This document shows positions 56,486-64,000 of a DNA stretch of 64,000 nucleotides, piece by piece; the stretch's first letter is position 1; each line of letters opens with the position of its first letter. The notes below the pieces were generated by a model, which had not been told where the DNA came from, ran no database searches, and saw nothing but the letters and a program-made list of their open reading frames with translations. Made by a program: the position numbers and the translations under genes. Origin of the DNA: Marisediminitalea lipolytica (lineage in GTDB: Bacteria; Pseudomonadota; Gammaproteobacteria; Enterobacterales; Alteromonadaceae); contig NZ_MJIC01000006.1 of NCBI RefSeq assembly GCF_001758465.1, forward strand, positions 62,001 to 126,000, written 5' to 3'.

Positions 56486-56904
56486 GATGCCTCCATAGAG
56501 TCTAACGCGTGTAATATTGAGCAATGCTGGGCACTTTCGGGTCCGCCACAGCATGCTTTATGCAGGGTCTGTAAAGATAAACGTATTTTTTCCAGCTCAG
56601 CTATCTTTGCGTCGAGCTCCTTAACCTTGCGAGCGGTGACTTGTTTCACTTCTTCACAGGTATGGTCATCGGGATGTAAGCGCAACTCAAGCAGCTCACT
56701 GATTTCATCTAAGGTAAAGCCAACGGCTTTTGCCCGTTTAATAAATTGCAGGCGGGCCAAATCATCGGTGGAGAATAACCGATAACCGCCGTCTGAGCGA
56801 TGAGAGGCCTGCACCAGGCCTTTGTTTTCGTAAAAACGAACGGTATCCACCGTTAATCCGGTGAGGCTGGCCAGCTGCCCAATTTTATAGTGTTTTGTCT
56901 TCAT
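56482..56904 (-). CDS. MerR-family metal-responsive regulator (ZntR-like)
   Basis: Encodes 140 residues from ATG at 56904. The MerR DNA-binding domain begins HYKIGQLASLTGLTVDTVRFYENKGL. Metal ligands resemble ZntR: Cys83 in HTCEEV, Cys118-Cys119 and Cys128 in ACCGGPESAQHCSIL. The residue equal to ZntR His119 is Glu123 here. The permease starts inside its stop codon. Its own promoter carries a MerR-type operator. Zinc is the best guess; cadmium or lead is possible. Confidence 0.9.
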   Translation of the reverse strand: MKTKHYKIGQLASLTGLTVDTVRFYENKGLVQASHRSDGGYRLFSTDDLARLQFIKRAKAVGFTLDEISELLELRLHPDDHTCEEVKQVTARKVKELDAKIAELEKIRLSLQTLHKACCGGPESAQHCSILHALDSMEAS

Positions 56905-56910
56905 ACTGGT

Positions 56911-56942
56911 AGTGTAAACCCTGGAGTTAGCTCCAGAGTCAA
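56911..56942 (-). promoter_or_regulatory. MerR/ZntR-type promoter with operator in a 20-bp spacer
   Basis: On the minus strand -35 TTGACT (56942-56937) and -10 TACACT (56916-56911) are separated by 20 bp, holding the dyad CTGGAGCTAACTCCAG (56921-56936). This long spacer is typical for MerR activation and resembles the E. coli zntA promoter. The expected start site falls at the regulator ATG, so the mRNA may be leaderless. Confidence 0.85.
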
Positions 56943-57003
56943 GCTTAGCAAATAATTTCCCTCCTGTTAAAGCGTGTATCACGGCAAGATATTCGTAATG
57001 CAA

Positions 57004-57397
57004 GGCGCTGAACGCTATTTATTGCACAAATCAGTACTGGCGAATGGTAGTCATCGCTATCCTGCCTCACTTTTTTATCTGCCTTTTCATTAACGTTGAA
57101 TGTTAATACTGTTACTTTTTTTATTTTTCATGAAATTTATTTTTCCTCAATTATATGTAATTTAAGAAATATTCCTTGCCAAAGAAAATAAAATTAGTAT
57201 TGTACGCATACAAATATTGTAAATATTTGGTTAAAATTATATTCTTTGCGAATGAGTGTTAAGCACGATTCTGGCCGCGGTTGATGCCGTAAAAGTATTC
57301 CAGGGTGGCGGTAAAGCTTTATTTTGCTTTGGTGGATTACCGGTAAGTACGTTGCAATAACACAGCATTTGAAATAGTTGGCCTGGAGGAAAATGAA
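57004..57397 (+). other. AT-rich intergenic region upstream of the P450
   Basis: No gene recognised. From about 57110 to 57250 the base content is clearly more AT-rich than the neighbours. A perfect inverted repeat TTGTA-CGCA-TACAA lies at 57200-57213, about 185 bp before the P450 ATG, and could be a repressor site. No regulator gene is adjacent to test that. Confidence 0.4.
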
Positions 57398-58600
57398 ATG
57401 TCTGAAGAGCAAAAGCAGAAGTGTCCTGTCGATTGGAATCCCCGTGATGAATATGCCATCGATCATCAAATCGAAGTCGCTGATGAGATGCGGGCTAAAT
57501 GCCCGGTTGCGTACAGTGAGTTTTTGGGCTGGTCATTATTTAGTTACAAGGATGTGGTAGAGGCCAGCCGCAATGTTGATGCGTACAGCAGTGGTGTTGG
57601 TACCGTTGAAGAAATTCAACAGTTTATAAAAGAAAAAGGCGAGGCGCCTGCTATTCCTTTGCGTCTTGATTCTCCGGCGCACAAAGATTACCGGATTATG
57701 ATGAATCCGTATTTTTCGATGAAGCGGATGAAGGAGTTTGAACCTTCCAGTCGCGAACTGGCGATAGAACTTGCTGATAACATTATTGCCAAAGGAAGCG
57801 CTGATGCGGTTGCTGAATACTCAGATCCTTATCCAGTACAGTCTTTGTGTCGTTTACTGGGGTGGGATGCTAATGACTGGCGGTTAATTAAAGAGTGGAC
57901 AACCACCAATGAGCGGGCACGTGTGCGTGGTGATATGGAGATGCTCAAAGAGGTTAATACCAAGTGGGATGCCTACATCATGGATGTTGTGCGTGCTCGT
58001 CGTATTAAGCCGGAAGAAGACATTTCCAGCTGGTTACTGGAGCAGGAGAAAGCCGGTAAACCCCTTGATGATGCGATTATAACCGGCATTTTGCGCCTGC
58101 TTTTACATGCCGGACACGGCACAACCACAGCATCTATCAGCAATGTAATGTATCACCTTGCTATCGATCAGGATATGCAGGCGCGGTTGCGCGCAGATCC
58201 GAGTCTTATCCCCCGTGCGTCAGAAGAAATATTGCGTGTTGACGGTCCACTGGTCGCTATGCCTCGCTTCATGAAAGAGGAAGTTGAGCTGAATGGCCGT
58301 AAATTATGCCCTGGTGACACGGTAAACATGATGTACCTGGGCGCAAACCGCGATCCGGAAGTCTTTGAAAATCCAACTGAGATTGATATCGACGCAAAAC
58401 GTGCCCCGCATTTGATTTGGGGAACGGGTCCGCATGTTTGTCTGGGAATGCCGCTGGCTAAACTGGAACTACGTGTCGCCCTTGAAGAAATTCTTAAGCG
58501 GACAAAGTCATTCCGTTTACAGGACGATGTTGAATTACGTCGACTGCGTTACCCGGGCAATAGTCATAAAGCATTGCCTATGGTATTTGAGCCTGCATAA
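57398..58600 (+). CDS. Cytochrome P450
   Basis: Encodes 400 residues, a soluble bacterial P450, with a strong GGAGG Shine-Dalgarno. The I-helix motif AGHGTT is at 238-243, ExxR at Glu277-Arg280 and the heme Cys is 348 in WGTGPHVCLG. The usual Phe seven residues before the Cys is Trp341. No ferredoxin or reductase gene lies next to it, so it must use partners encoded elsewhere. Substrate and CYP family cannot be determined by eye. Confidence 0.93.
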   Translation: MSEEQKQKCPVDWNPRDEYAIDHQIEVADEMRAKCPVAYSEFLGWSLFSYKDVVEASRNVDAYSSGVGTVEEIQQFIKEKGEAPAIPLRLDSPAHKDYRIMMNPYFSMKRMKEFEPSSRELAIELADNIIAKGSADAVAEYSDPYPVQSLCRLLGWDANDWRLIKEWTTTNERARVRGDMEMLKEVNTKWDAYIMDVVRARRIKPEEDISSWLLEQEKAGKPLDDAIITGILRLLLHAGHGTTTASISNVMYHLAIDQDMQARLRADPSLIPRASEEILRVDGPLVAMPRFMKEEVELNGRKLCPGDTVNMMYLGANRDPEVFENPTEIDIDAKRAPHLIWGTGPHVCLGMPLAKLELRVALEEILKRTKSFRLQDDVELRRLRYPGNSHKALPMVFEPA

Positions 58601-58694
58601 TACCTTAATGGTCTGCAGCACAGAATAATGAGGGGCGGATGCGCAGCCCCTGAACGTTGTTGCCTGTTGGCCATAGTAATTAACCAGGCAGTAA

Positions 58695-58729
58695 AAAAAT
58701 CCGATATCGGTCGCTGATATCGGATTTTT
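58695..58729. terminator. Bidirectional terminator between the P450 and the M2 peptidase
   Basis: Perfect 14-bp stem AAAAATCCGATATC / GATATCGGATTTTT with a 7-nt loop. The A and T runs on both sides let it serve both convergent genes. Confidence 0.93.
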
Positions 58730-58765
58730 ATTGTTACCAGTAAATGCTTTGTCTGGTCGACTGAC

Positions 58766-60598
58766 TTACCAGCCGCACTGGCGGCCTTTATTTTGCTCAT
58801 CCAGCCAGGTCTTTAACGGCTGGAAGTAATTCACAATAGTACTGGCATCCATCTGCTCAGTGCCGGTGAGGGTTTTAAGAGCTTGTTGCCAGGGCTGACT
58901 CTGACCCATTTCCAGCATTGCGTTAAGCGCTTTACCGGCTTCCTCACTGCCATAAATAGAGCAGCGGTGTAATGGCCCCTGATCGCCAGCCACTTCACAC
59001 AACGCTTTGTGAAACTGGAATTGCAGAATATGCGCCAGGAAGTAGCGGGTATAAGGTACGTTAGCCGGAACATGGTATTTAGCGCCCGGGTCGAAGGCAT
59101 CAGCATCCCTTGCTACCGGTGCCATTACGCCCTGGTACTGCTCCCGAAGTTGCCACCACAGCTCATTATACTGTTCGGGGGTTACTTCACCAGCCATCAC
59201 TTTCCAGCGCCACTGATCAACCATTAAGCCAAAGGGAATAAAAGCAATTTTGTCCAGCGCCGTTTGTAACAACATGCCGATATCGTTGGATGGATCCGGA
59301 ATGTCGTCAATTAAGCCAATTTCCTTGAGGTATTTTGGCGTAATGGATAACGCGATGGTGTCGCCGATGGCTTCGTGGAAACCGTCGTTAGCTGAGTTTC
59401 GATACAGCAGGGGTTCGGTATTGTAAGCACGCTGATAATAGTTATGCCCCAGTTCGTGGTGAATAACATTAAACTCTTCGCCGGTAATCTGGATACACAT
59501 TTTAATGCGCAGGTCATCTTTATCGTCAACATTCCATGCCGATGCATGGCATTGCACGTCACGGTCGGCCGGTTTACTAAACTGTGAGCGCTCCCAGAAT
59601 GTCTCGGGGAGTTGTTTAAACCCCAGCGAGGAAAAAAATGACTCAGCCTGCTTTACCATTTTTATTTCATCGTAGTCCTGATCGCGCAGTGCTGCGGTGA
59701 CATCAGGCACATCCATTTCTTGCTCAGGCTTGACCAGATCGTAAATGTTGCCCCAGCTTTGCGCCCACATATTACCCAACAGGTGAGCCGGGATCGGTTT
59801 GTCCTGAGGTACGATATCTTCGCCATAATATTCACCAAGCTCGGCTCTTACATGGCAATGAAGGGCGTCATAAAGCGGTTTAACCTGATTCCATAATCTG
59901 TCCAGCTCTACCGGAAAATCATCCGCTGGCATGTCGTATTTGCTGCGCCATAATTCACTTACGTTAGCGAAACCCAGCTCCGCAGCCCCTTCGTTAGCAA
60001 TTTCAACCTGTTCGGCATACAGACCTTTCATAGGTTTAGCTACTTCGCGCCAACCCTGCCAGTATTCAAGCAGTAAATCGGCATCCCTTGATGTGGCCAT
60101 TTGCGCGCTCATGTCAACCAGACCTATACAGTCTTCCTCTTCACGGCAATAGGAGCCTTTGCCATACATGCCGTCCAGTTCTGAACTAATGAAGGCCAGG
60201 CGCTCAGATTTCATTGGGTTAGCCGGAGGCGGCATGGTGAGCGCATTTCGAATTAGATCCAGTTTTCGGCGCAAGTCTGCATCAACTTCCACGTCGTTAA
60301 ATTCTGCAGCCTGTTTGGCCAGCTCTGCAACGCGATTCGCAAAGAGTTCCGAAATATAAGCATTTACCGTTGCTGTATCGGTATTAATATTGGTGGCATA
60401 TAACCAGGCCGCTTTAGCCGCCGGCACCTGCATTTTTTCTATTTCACGTTGCGACGATTCTACAAAGGTAGCCGCATCTTCTGCTGTGAACATTGGGCCT
60501 GGTTGGGTGGTTTCCTGGGACGTTTCCTGGGCGGGCTGACAACCTGTCAACGCTGCGATTAATCCCAGTGAAACTAAAGAAAGACGGGTCTTTTTCAT
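58766..60598 (-). CDS. M2-family peptidyl-dipeptidase lipoprotein (ACE-like)
   Basis: Encodes 610 residues from ATG at 60598; an upstream frame to 60673 lacks a signal start. The lipobox LTGC is at about 17-20. The zinc motif HHELGH lies in NVIHHELGHNYYQRAY, with the third ligand Glu in NDGFHEAIGD. This matches the angiotensin-converting-enzyme family M2, which removes C-terminal dipeptides. It is probably periplasmic or outer-membrane anchored and used in peptide nutrition. It stands alone. Confidence 0.93.
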   Translation of the reverse strand: MKKTRLSLVSLGLIAALTGCQPAQETSQETTQPGPMFTAEDAATFVESSQREIEKMQVPAAKAAWLYATNINTDTATVNAYISELFANRVAELAKQAAEFNDVEVDADLRRKLDLIRNALTMPPPANPMKSERLAFISSELDGMYGKGSYCREEEDCIGLVDMSAQMATSRDADLLLEYWQGWREVAKPMKGLYAEQVEIANEGAAELGFANVSELWRSKYDMPADDFPVELDRLWNQVKPLYDALHCHVRAELGEYYGEDIVPQDKPIPAHLLGNMWAQSWGNIYDLVKPEQEMDVPDVTAALRDQDYDEIKMVKQAESFFSSLGFKQLPETFWERSQFSKPADRDVQCHASAWNVDDKDDLRIKMCIQITGEEFNVIHHELGHNYYQRAYNTEPLLYRNSANDGFHEAIGDTIALSITPKYLKEIGLIDDIPDPSNDIGMLLQTALDKIAFIPFGLMVDQWRWKVMAGEVTPEQYNELWWQLREQYQGVMAPVARDADAFDPGAKYHVPANVPYTRYFLAHILQFQFHKALCEVAGDQGPLHRCSIYGSEEAGKALNAMLEMGQSQPWQQALKTLTGTEQMDASTIVNYFQPLKTWLDEQNKGRQCGW

Positions 60599-60869
60599 TT
60601 TGTTTCTCTCGTTAGTCGGACTTATTTCAGCAAGCTGCTGCAATATCCTTGTTGTTATCATTCGTGCTGACATTACCAGCAGGCACGATCAGGTATTTAT
60701 CCCGATAACCACTGTAATCACAAAGCGCTGTAATGCCAATAGATAAGGGCGTTTTAAGCTGAGTGGTGTGATGTAAAACAAATAATTGCTGCTGTAGCGA
60801 AAACGGTTTCCTTAGCGGGTTCCGGTGATGCCTGGTGTAACCTGGCTTATTAGTTTCTGGCAGCCTTAA

Positions 60870-61355
60870 CTAGATTCGTTTTAAGCAGCACTGCTTAAAT
60901 TTTTTACCACTATGGCAAAAGCAGGCGTCGTTGCGACCAACTTTAACGATGTCGGTGTCGGGGTGCATTACGCCTGTGGTATATCGCCACTCATTGTCTT
61001 CTACAACAAAGTCACTGGTTTCATGCATCAGGTAAAGTTTATGTTTGAGTGCATAAAAGGCTTTAAATTCGACCTGAGCTTGTAAGCCCGGCTGGGGAGA
61101 GGATGAGTTTGATTGTGTAACAATGGCCAGGTATAGCCATTTTGTACCTGCTGCGCTTTCTCGTAAGGCATCTTCCGTCAGGGTTTCCCGTTGAGCCTTA
61201 GCGTAGGTGTTTAAAATGTAACGCCAGTCACCTGTACAATAGGCACTGTAGCGGGAGCGCATCAGCGCCTCTGCCGATTCTGAAACAACTAACGCTTTAT
61301 GTTTAGGTTCGCAACACTCGCTATAGGGCTTATTGCTACAACAGTAACAGTTCAC
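60870..61355 (-). CDS. ychJ: YchJ-family SEC-C motif protein
   Basis: Encodes 161 residues from GTG. An N-terminal Cys cluster CYCCSNKPYSECC and a C-terminal SEC-C motif ACFCHSGKKFKQCC flank the YchJ domain, which contains LMRSRYSAYCTGDWRYI. SEC-C motifs bind zinc. Function is unknown. E. coli YchJ has about 150 residues. It stands 52 bp from the SulA-like gene on the same strand. Confidence 0.88.
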   Translation of the reverse strand: MNCYCCSNKPYSECCEPKHKALVVSESAEALMRSRYSAYCTGDWRYILNTYAKAQRETLTEDALRESAAGTKWLYLAIVTQSNSSSPQPGLQAQVEFKAFYALKHKLYLMHETSDFVVEDNEWRYTTGVMHPDTDIVKVGRNDACFCHSGKKFKQCCLKRI

Positions 61356-61407
61356 AGCTTTACCAGGGTAATTAACTCAGCCCGTAGTGTACGTATTGTT
61401 AAACCGA

Positions 61408-61764
61408 TTACCAAGGCCCTTGTAAAATATTACCGGCGTCTTTGTCGTTAACTGACACTGCTACCAGAGAAACTGCATATTGTTCGCACAACTGTTTAAT
61501 CGACACTCTTTCTTCTGGCGTCAGCACTAAATCTTCTACATAAATAGAGCGACACTGACCGCTGGTAATTAACCGCCGGATCCATGCAGGTACTTTTTCC
61601 TGATCAGGTTTTTGAATACGGATTGCATAATCTACATCCTTCTGAAATGCCACCGAATTTGACAACAAATAAGACCAGCCTTTGTTAGCCCCTGCATTTC
61701 TGGCTATACGCTGAGGAAACTGAACGATGTTACTGTCGGATTGATAAGTAATTGCAGTCGTCAT
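61408..61764 (-). CDS. sulA: SulA-like cell division inhibitor
   Basis: Encodes 118 residues from ATG at 61764, with AGGA 8 bp upstream; a longer frame to 62067 is not supported. The C-terminal half (RRLITSGQCRSIYVEDLVLTPEE, then SIKQLCEQYAVSLVAVSV) resembles the E. coli SulA region ALRTGNYSVVIGW...LTEEE. SulA binds FtsZ to block division after DNA damage. It is shorter at the N-terminus than E. coli SulA (169). The LexA-box signals upstream fit SOS control. Identity is by partial similarity. Confidence 0.72.
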   Translation of the reverse strand: MTTAITYQSDSNIVQFPQRIARNAGANKGWSYLLSNSVAFQKDVDYAIRIQKPDQEKVPAWIRRLITSGQCRSIYVEDLVLTPEERVSIKQLCEQYAVSLVAVSVNDKDAGNILQGPW

Positions 61765-61773
61765 TTCTTTGTC

Positions 61774-61806
61774 CTGTTTTTCCATACAGTGTGTATGTGT
61801 ATACAG
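61774..61806 (-). promoter_or_regulatory. LexA (SOS) boxes of the sulA-like gene
   Basis: A complete CTGT-N8-ACAG box occupies 61774-61789, and a weaker CTGT-N8-ACAC lies at 61791-61806. The weaker box overlaps the -10 TACTGT (61808-61803). Both sit just upstream of the sulA-like ATG. Confidence 0.75.
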
Positions 61807-61831
61807 TAGTTGTATGTAAAACAACTTGCAA
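61803..61831 (-). promoter_or_regulatory. Promoter of the sulA-like gene
   Basis: On the minus strand -35 TTGCAA (61831-61826) and -10 TACTGT (61808-61803) are spaced 17 bp. The -10 overlaps the upstream LexA half-site, as in SOS promoters. Confidence 0.6.
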
Positions 61832-62035
61832 GTCTTTTTTGCTACTTTTTTAAACGATATGGGTAACAGCCAACTATCGCTTGTGCTTTTTTTGCGATTC
61901 TTGCTAAGACGATAAGCAATAATTCCTTGTAATACAGGCTCTACAGCAAGGGGGTACTGATGGTTTTTTTGTCTATGTATAAGTGAGTTACGCAGGTAGG
62001 GATTTAGGGACTGGTATTCTTTCCTCACAAAATCT

Positions 62036-62659
62036 TCAGCGTGATTCAGCCAATCGAGCCGTAACAACGTAGCGTAAGGGAGGGTTGGTGTTCAGCCCAT
62101 CAAAGGGATAGCAGGTTATCAATAACAGCTGGTCCTGAGCAGGGTTAATAAGCCATTGCGTTGTTCGGGTATCAATAACGTTTGTCGATGTCACTTCATA
62201 GTTTAGCCACTTTCCTGATCGGCTTTGCAACGCAAATTTGTCGCCAGGGTGCAGGTCGGCGAGGAGGCTGAAGTGAGTATCACGGTGGCCATGAATAACC
62301 ATGGTGCCGGGCGCCTCGGGAAGTGCAGTACCATCTGCGAGTCCCGGACCGAACGCCAGCGCAGTATCAGTACTGCCGGCCAACACATATAACTGTTTTT
62401 GCAGGCTGGTAAAATCCAGCCTGGCAACTGGCCAGGTGTCAGCCCAGGCCCAGGGCTTAGTGTTTTGGCCGCTGTGCAGACTCTGCTGCCAGGCGCTGGC
62501 AATTAAGTACTGTGCCAGCAGTGCTTTGCTTTTTATCCACAGCGTATTCCCCCAGCACAGGGTTATCAAAACCAGTAACCCAATCATTGTGAGTCGTTTT
62601 AGCAGTGCAGAGCGAGTTGCATTGCTAACGGAGCAAAGTTTAGCTGCCTGCTGATGCAC
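62036..62659 (-). CDS. Class GN sortase
   Basis: Encodes 207 residues from a GTG start overlapping the preceding gene's end by 20 bp. It has one N-terminal TM at about 24-42. The catalytic His125 is in VIHGHRDTHF, Cys183 in LLLITCYPFD and Arg196 in PLRYVVTA. This is the Gram-negative proteobacterial sortase class found next to one dedicated VIT/VWA target, as here. It would cleave and attach the target at the inner membrane or periplasm; its biology is little known. Confidence 0.93.
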   Translation of the reverse strand: MHQQAAKLCSVSNATRSALLKRLTMIGLLVLITLCWGNTLWIKSKALLAQYLIASAWQQSLHSGQNTKPWAWADTWPVARLDFTSLQKQLYVLAGSTDTALAFGPGLADGTALPEAPGTMVIHGHRDTHFSLLADLHPGDKFALQSRSGKWLNYEVTSTNVIDTRTTQWLINPAQDQLLLITCYPFDGLNTNPPLRYVVTARLAESR

Positions 62660-64000
62660 CGGCTTTTCCTTTATGCAGGCTTAGCACACCCAGTAGCGAA
62701 CAGCCCAGTAACCCGAGCCAAAAGCTCAGCGTTGCCGTACTGGCGGTTTGGGCAAACATAACTGCCTGCTGGGCAGAGCCGGCGGGCATAACGTTAGCAA
62801 TCGACTGGCTTCTTAACGGCGACTTGATGGGGCGGGCAGGGGAGCTGTCAATGGCGATAAAAGCGGTATAGCGGGTTAATAAGCGATGTTCCAGTGCGAC
62901 TCCAAGCACTAGATTGCGTACGGTGTCTTTATCCAGAGAGCCTGTTCTGCCCTGATCTTCGAGTTCGATAATTTTGTGCCGGGCCCACAGGGAGCCTATT
63001 GCTGTGGCTGCGGTTGTACTGGCTCCATTAATTGTAGTTTGCCAGTGCTTATCGGCCTTGTCGCCCTGTACCGGTAACTGCTCAATCGGCTGAGGTAGTT
63101 TAGCAAAGGAGACCAGGGCTTCGTTATAAAACAAATCGGCCGGTTTGGCTGGATAGGCTTCAGCAGTGAGTGGCCAGCCAATCTGAATGTTAGTGGCGAC
63201 GACATGATTTAATTTAGCCAGCAGGCGCGTTATTCTTTGCTGTACTTCGTTGGTTGAACCAATCAACTCAAAACTGCCGCGGCCTAATTGCGCCGCCTTA
63301 CGCATAAAGAAAGCATTTGGCGCGCTGCCAATGCCAACGGTAAACAATCTGGCGTCGTGACCGGTGGCCGTAATCAGGTCAAACAGCGCTGCTTCGTTTC
63401 CAATAGCACCATCGGTTATAAATACAATTTGTTGTAATCGCTCTGTCGCCCGAAGCTGGTCATACGCGGCTTGCATCGCCGGATACATCTCTGTGCCACC
63501 ATCTGCTTGTAACGAGGCTACCCAGTGTTGGGCGACGGGCTTAATGTCACTGTTTGCGGCTACCACACGGTCATTAAACAGGTTGAACTCATCATTAAAT
63601 GCAATAATATTAAAACGATCATCTGGCGCTAGCTGTTCAATGGCCTCAGCCAGGCTGGCTTTAGCCTGAATAATCGATTTACCTTGCATAGAACCTGAAA
63701 TATCGATCACAAACAGGATGTCTTTGGCCAGGGGCTGTTTTACCTGTGCTGTGGGGGGGATCATCATCAGCATGGCATAGGTCTCATTATCCTGGGTTTG
63801 CTGAAACAGCGCAGCGCGAGGCACGTTGGCCGCTACGGGCTGCCACTGAATAACCACATCCCGGTTCATTTCTTCCTGTTTGCGGGCAAAACTAAGCTCA
63901 TAGTGCTGTGGCGTTTGTTGCACCGCCAGTTCATGGTAAAGGCCCTTTATTGCTGCCAGTTCCATCCCCGCTTGCAGGGTGACAGAAAGTTGCAATGGAT
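62640..64000 (-). CDS. Marine proteobacterial sortase target protein (VIT/VWA), N-terminus outside window
   Basis: At least 450 residues are in the window; the open frame continues beyond base 64000, so an internal TTG at 63995 is not the true start. The end of the VIT domain is followed by a VWA domain with MIDAS DISGS, plus ITDGAIGNEA. The C-terminus has MFAQTASTATLSF, a hydrophobic segment and a short Lys-containing tail, which is the sorting-signal layout. The expected LPxT-type motif is FAQTA here. The sortase gene overlaps its 3' end. Confidence 0.92.
   Translation of the reverse strand, partial: PLQLSVTLQAGMELAAIKGLYHELAVQQTPQHYELSFARKQEEMNRDVVIQWQPVAANVPRAALFQQTQDNETYAMLMMIPPTAQVKQPLAKDILFVIDISGSMQGKSIIQAKASLAEAIEQLAPDDRFNIIAFNDEFNLFNDRVVAANSDIKPVAQHWVASLQADGGTEMYPAMQAAYDQLRATERLQQIVFITDGAIGNEAALFDLITATGHDARLFTVGIGSAPNAFFMRKAAQLGRGSFELIGSTNEVQQRITRLLAKLNHVVATNIQIGWPLTAEAYPAKPADLFYNEALVSFAKLPQPIEQLPVQGDKADKHWQTTINGASTTAATAIGSLWARHKIIELEDQGRTGSLDKDTVRNLVLGVALEHRLLTRYTAFIAIDSSPARPIKSPLRSQSIANVMPAGSAQQAVMFAQTASTATLSFWLGLLGCSLLGVLSLHKGKAGASAGS

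Noticed and set aside
62068..62659. ORF in the antisense direction of the sortase
   Set aside because: No domain is seen, while the minus-strand frame has a full sortase catalytic set.

Overview
The window looks like chromosome from a marine gammaproteobacterium of the Alteromonadales, most likely Alteromonadaceae. This is inferred from gene order, the full E. coli-like rne-rluC and yceD-rpmF-plsX-fab blocks, the TonB receptor/tryptophan-halogenase cluster, the class GN sortase pair and moderate GC content. I see no prophage, integron, CRISPR array or transposase. Most of the window is housekeeping chromosome with a few accessory modules.

Layout. 1-2004: the end of dnaQ, a TIGR03503-type membrane protein and three identical tRNA-Asp genes behind one strong promoter. 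2143-4067: lolD-lolE. 4068-5330: two groups of a 28-bp imperfect palindrome (8 copies) around a YSC84/SYLF lipoprotein gene. 5330-14050: a dicarboxylate symporter, a large Ig-like lipoprotein, astB, topA and a YaiL-like gene. 14061-19359: a sulfotransferase-like gene divergent from a class IV aminotransferase, then a LysR regulator divergent from DoxX, glutathionyl-hydroquinone reductase and DODA dioxygenase genes, which looks like a quinone/catechol stress module. 19406-22435: a DUF885 lipoprotein and a small-molecule kinase-like protein.

22498-39274: rne with its long leader, divergent rluC, a HAD phosphatase, yceF, and then the classical block yceD-rpmF-plsX-fabH-fabD-fabG-acpP-fabF-pabC-mltG-tmk-holB-tatD. 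This links ribosomal protein L32, phospholipid and fatty acid synthesis, folate, cell wall and replication genes. 39277-41950: a PNPOx-like flavoprotein, a macro-domain protein and a serine hydrolase. 42084-45094: a gluconate module (gntR, gntK, gluconate permease) with two matching GntR-type operators.

45098-55030: a ROK-type regulator divergent from a TonB-dependent receptor, followed by SapC, a cupin-8/JmjC-like protein and two flavin-dependent tryptophan-halogenase homologues. This is the most distinctive accessory locus. 55020-56904: a Pmp3-type peptide, a Cys-rich SO_0444-type metal permease and a ZntR-like regulator with a textbook MerR-type promoter. 57398-60598: an orphan cytochrome P450 and an M2 (ACE-like) peptidase lipoprotein. 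60870-64000: a YchJ protein, a SulA-like SOS gene with LexA-box signals, a class GN sortase and its VIT/VWA target protein, which runs off the right edge.
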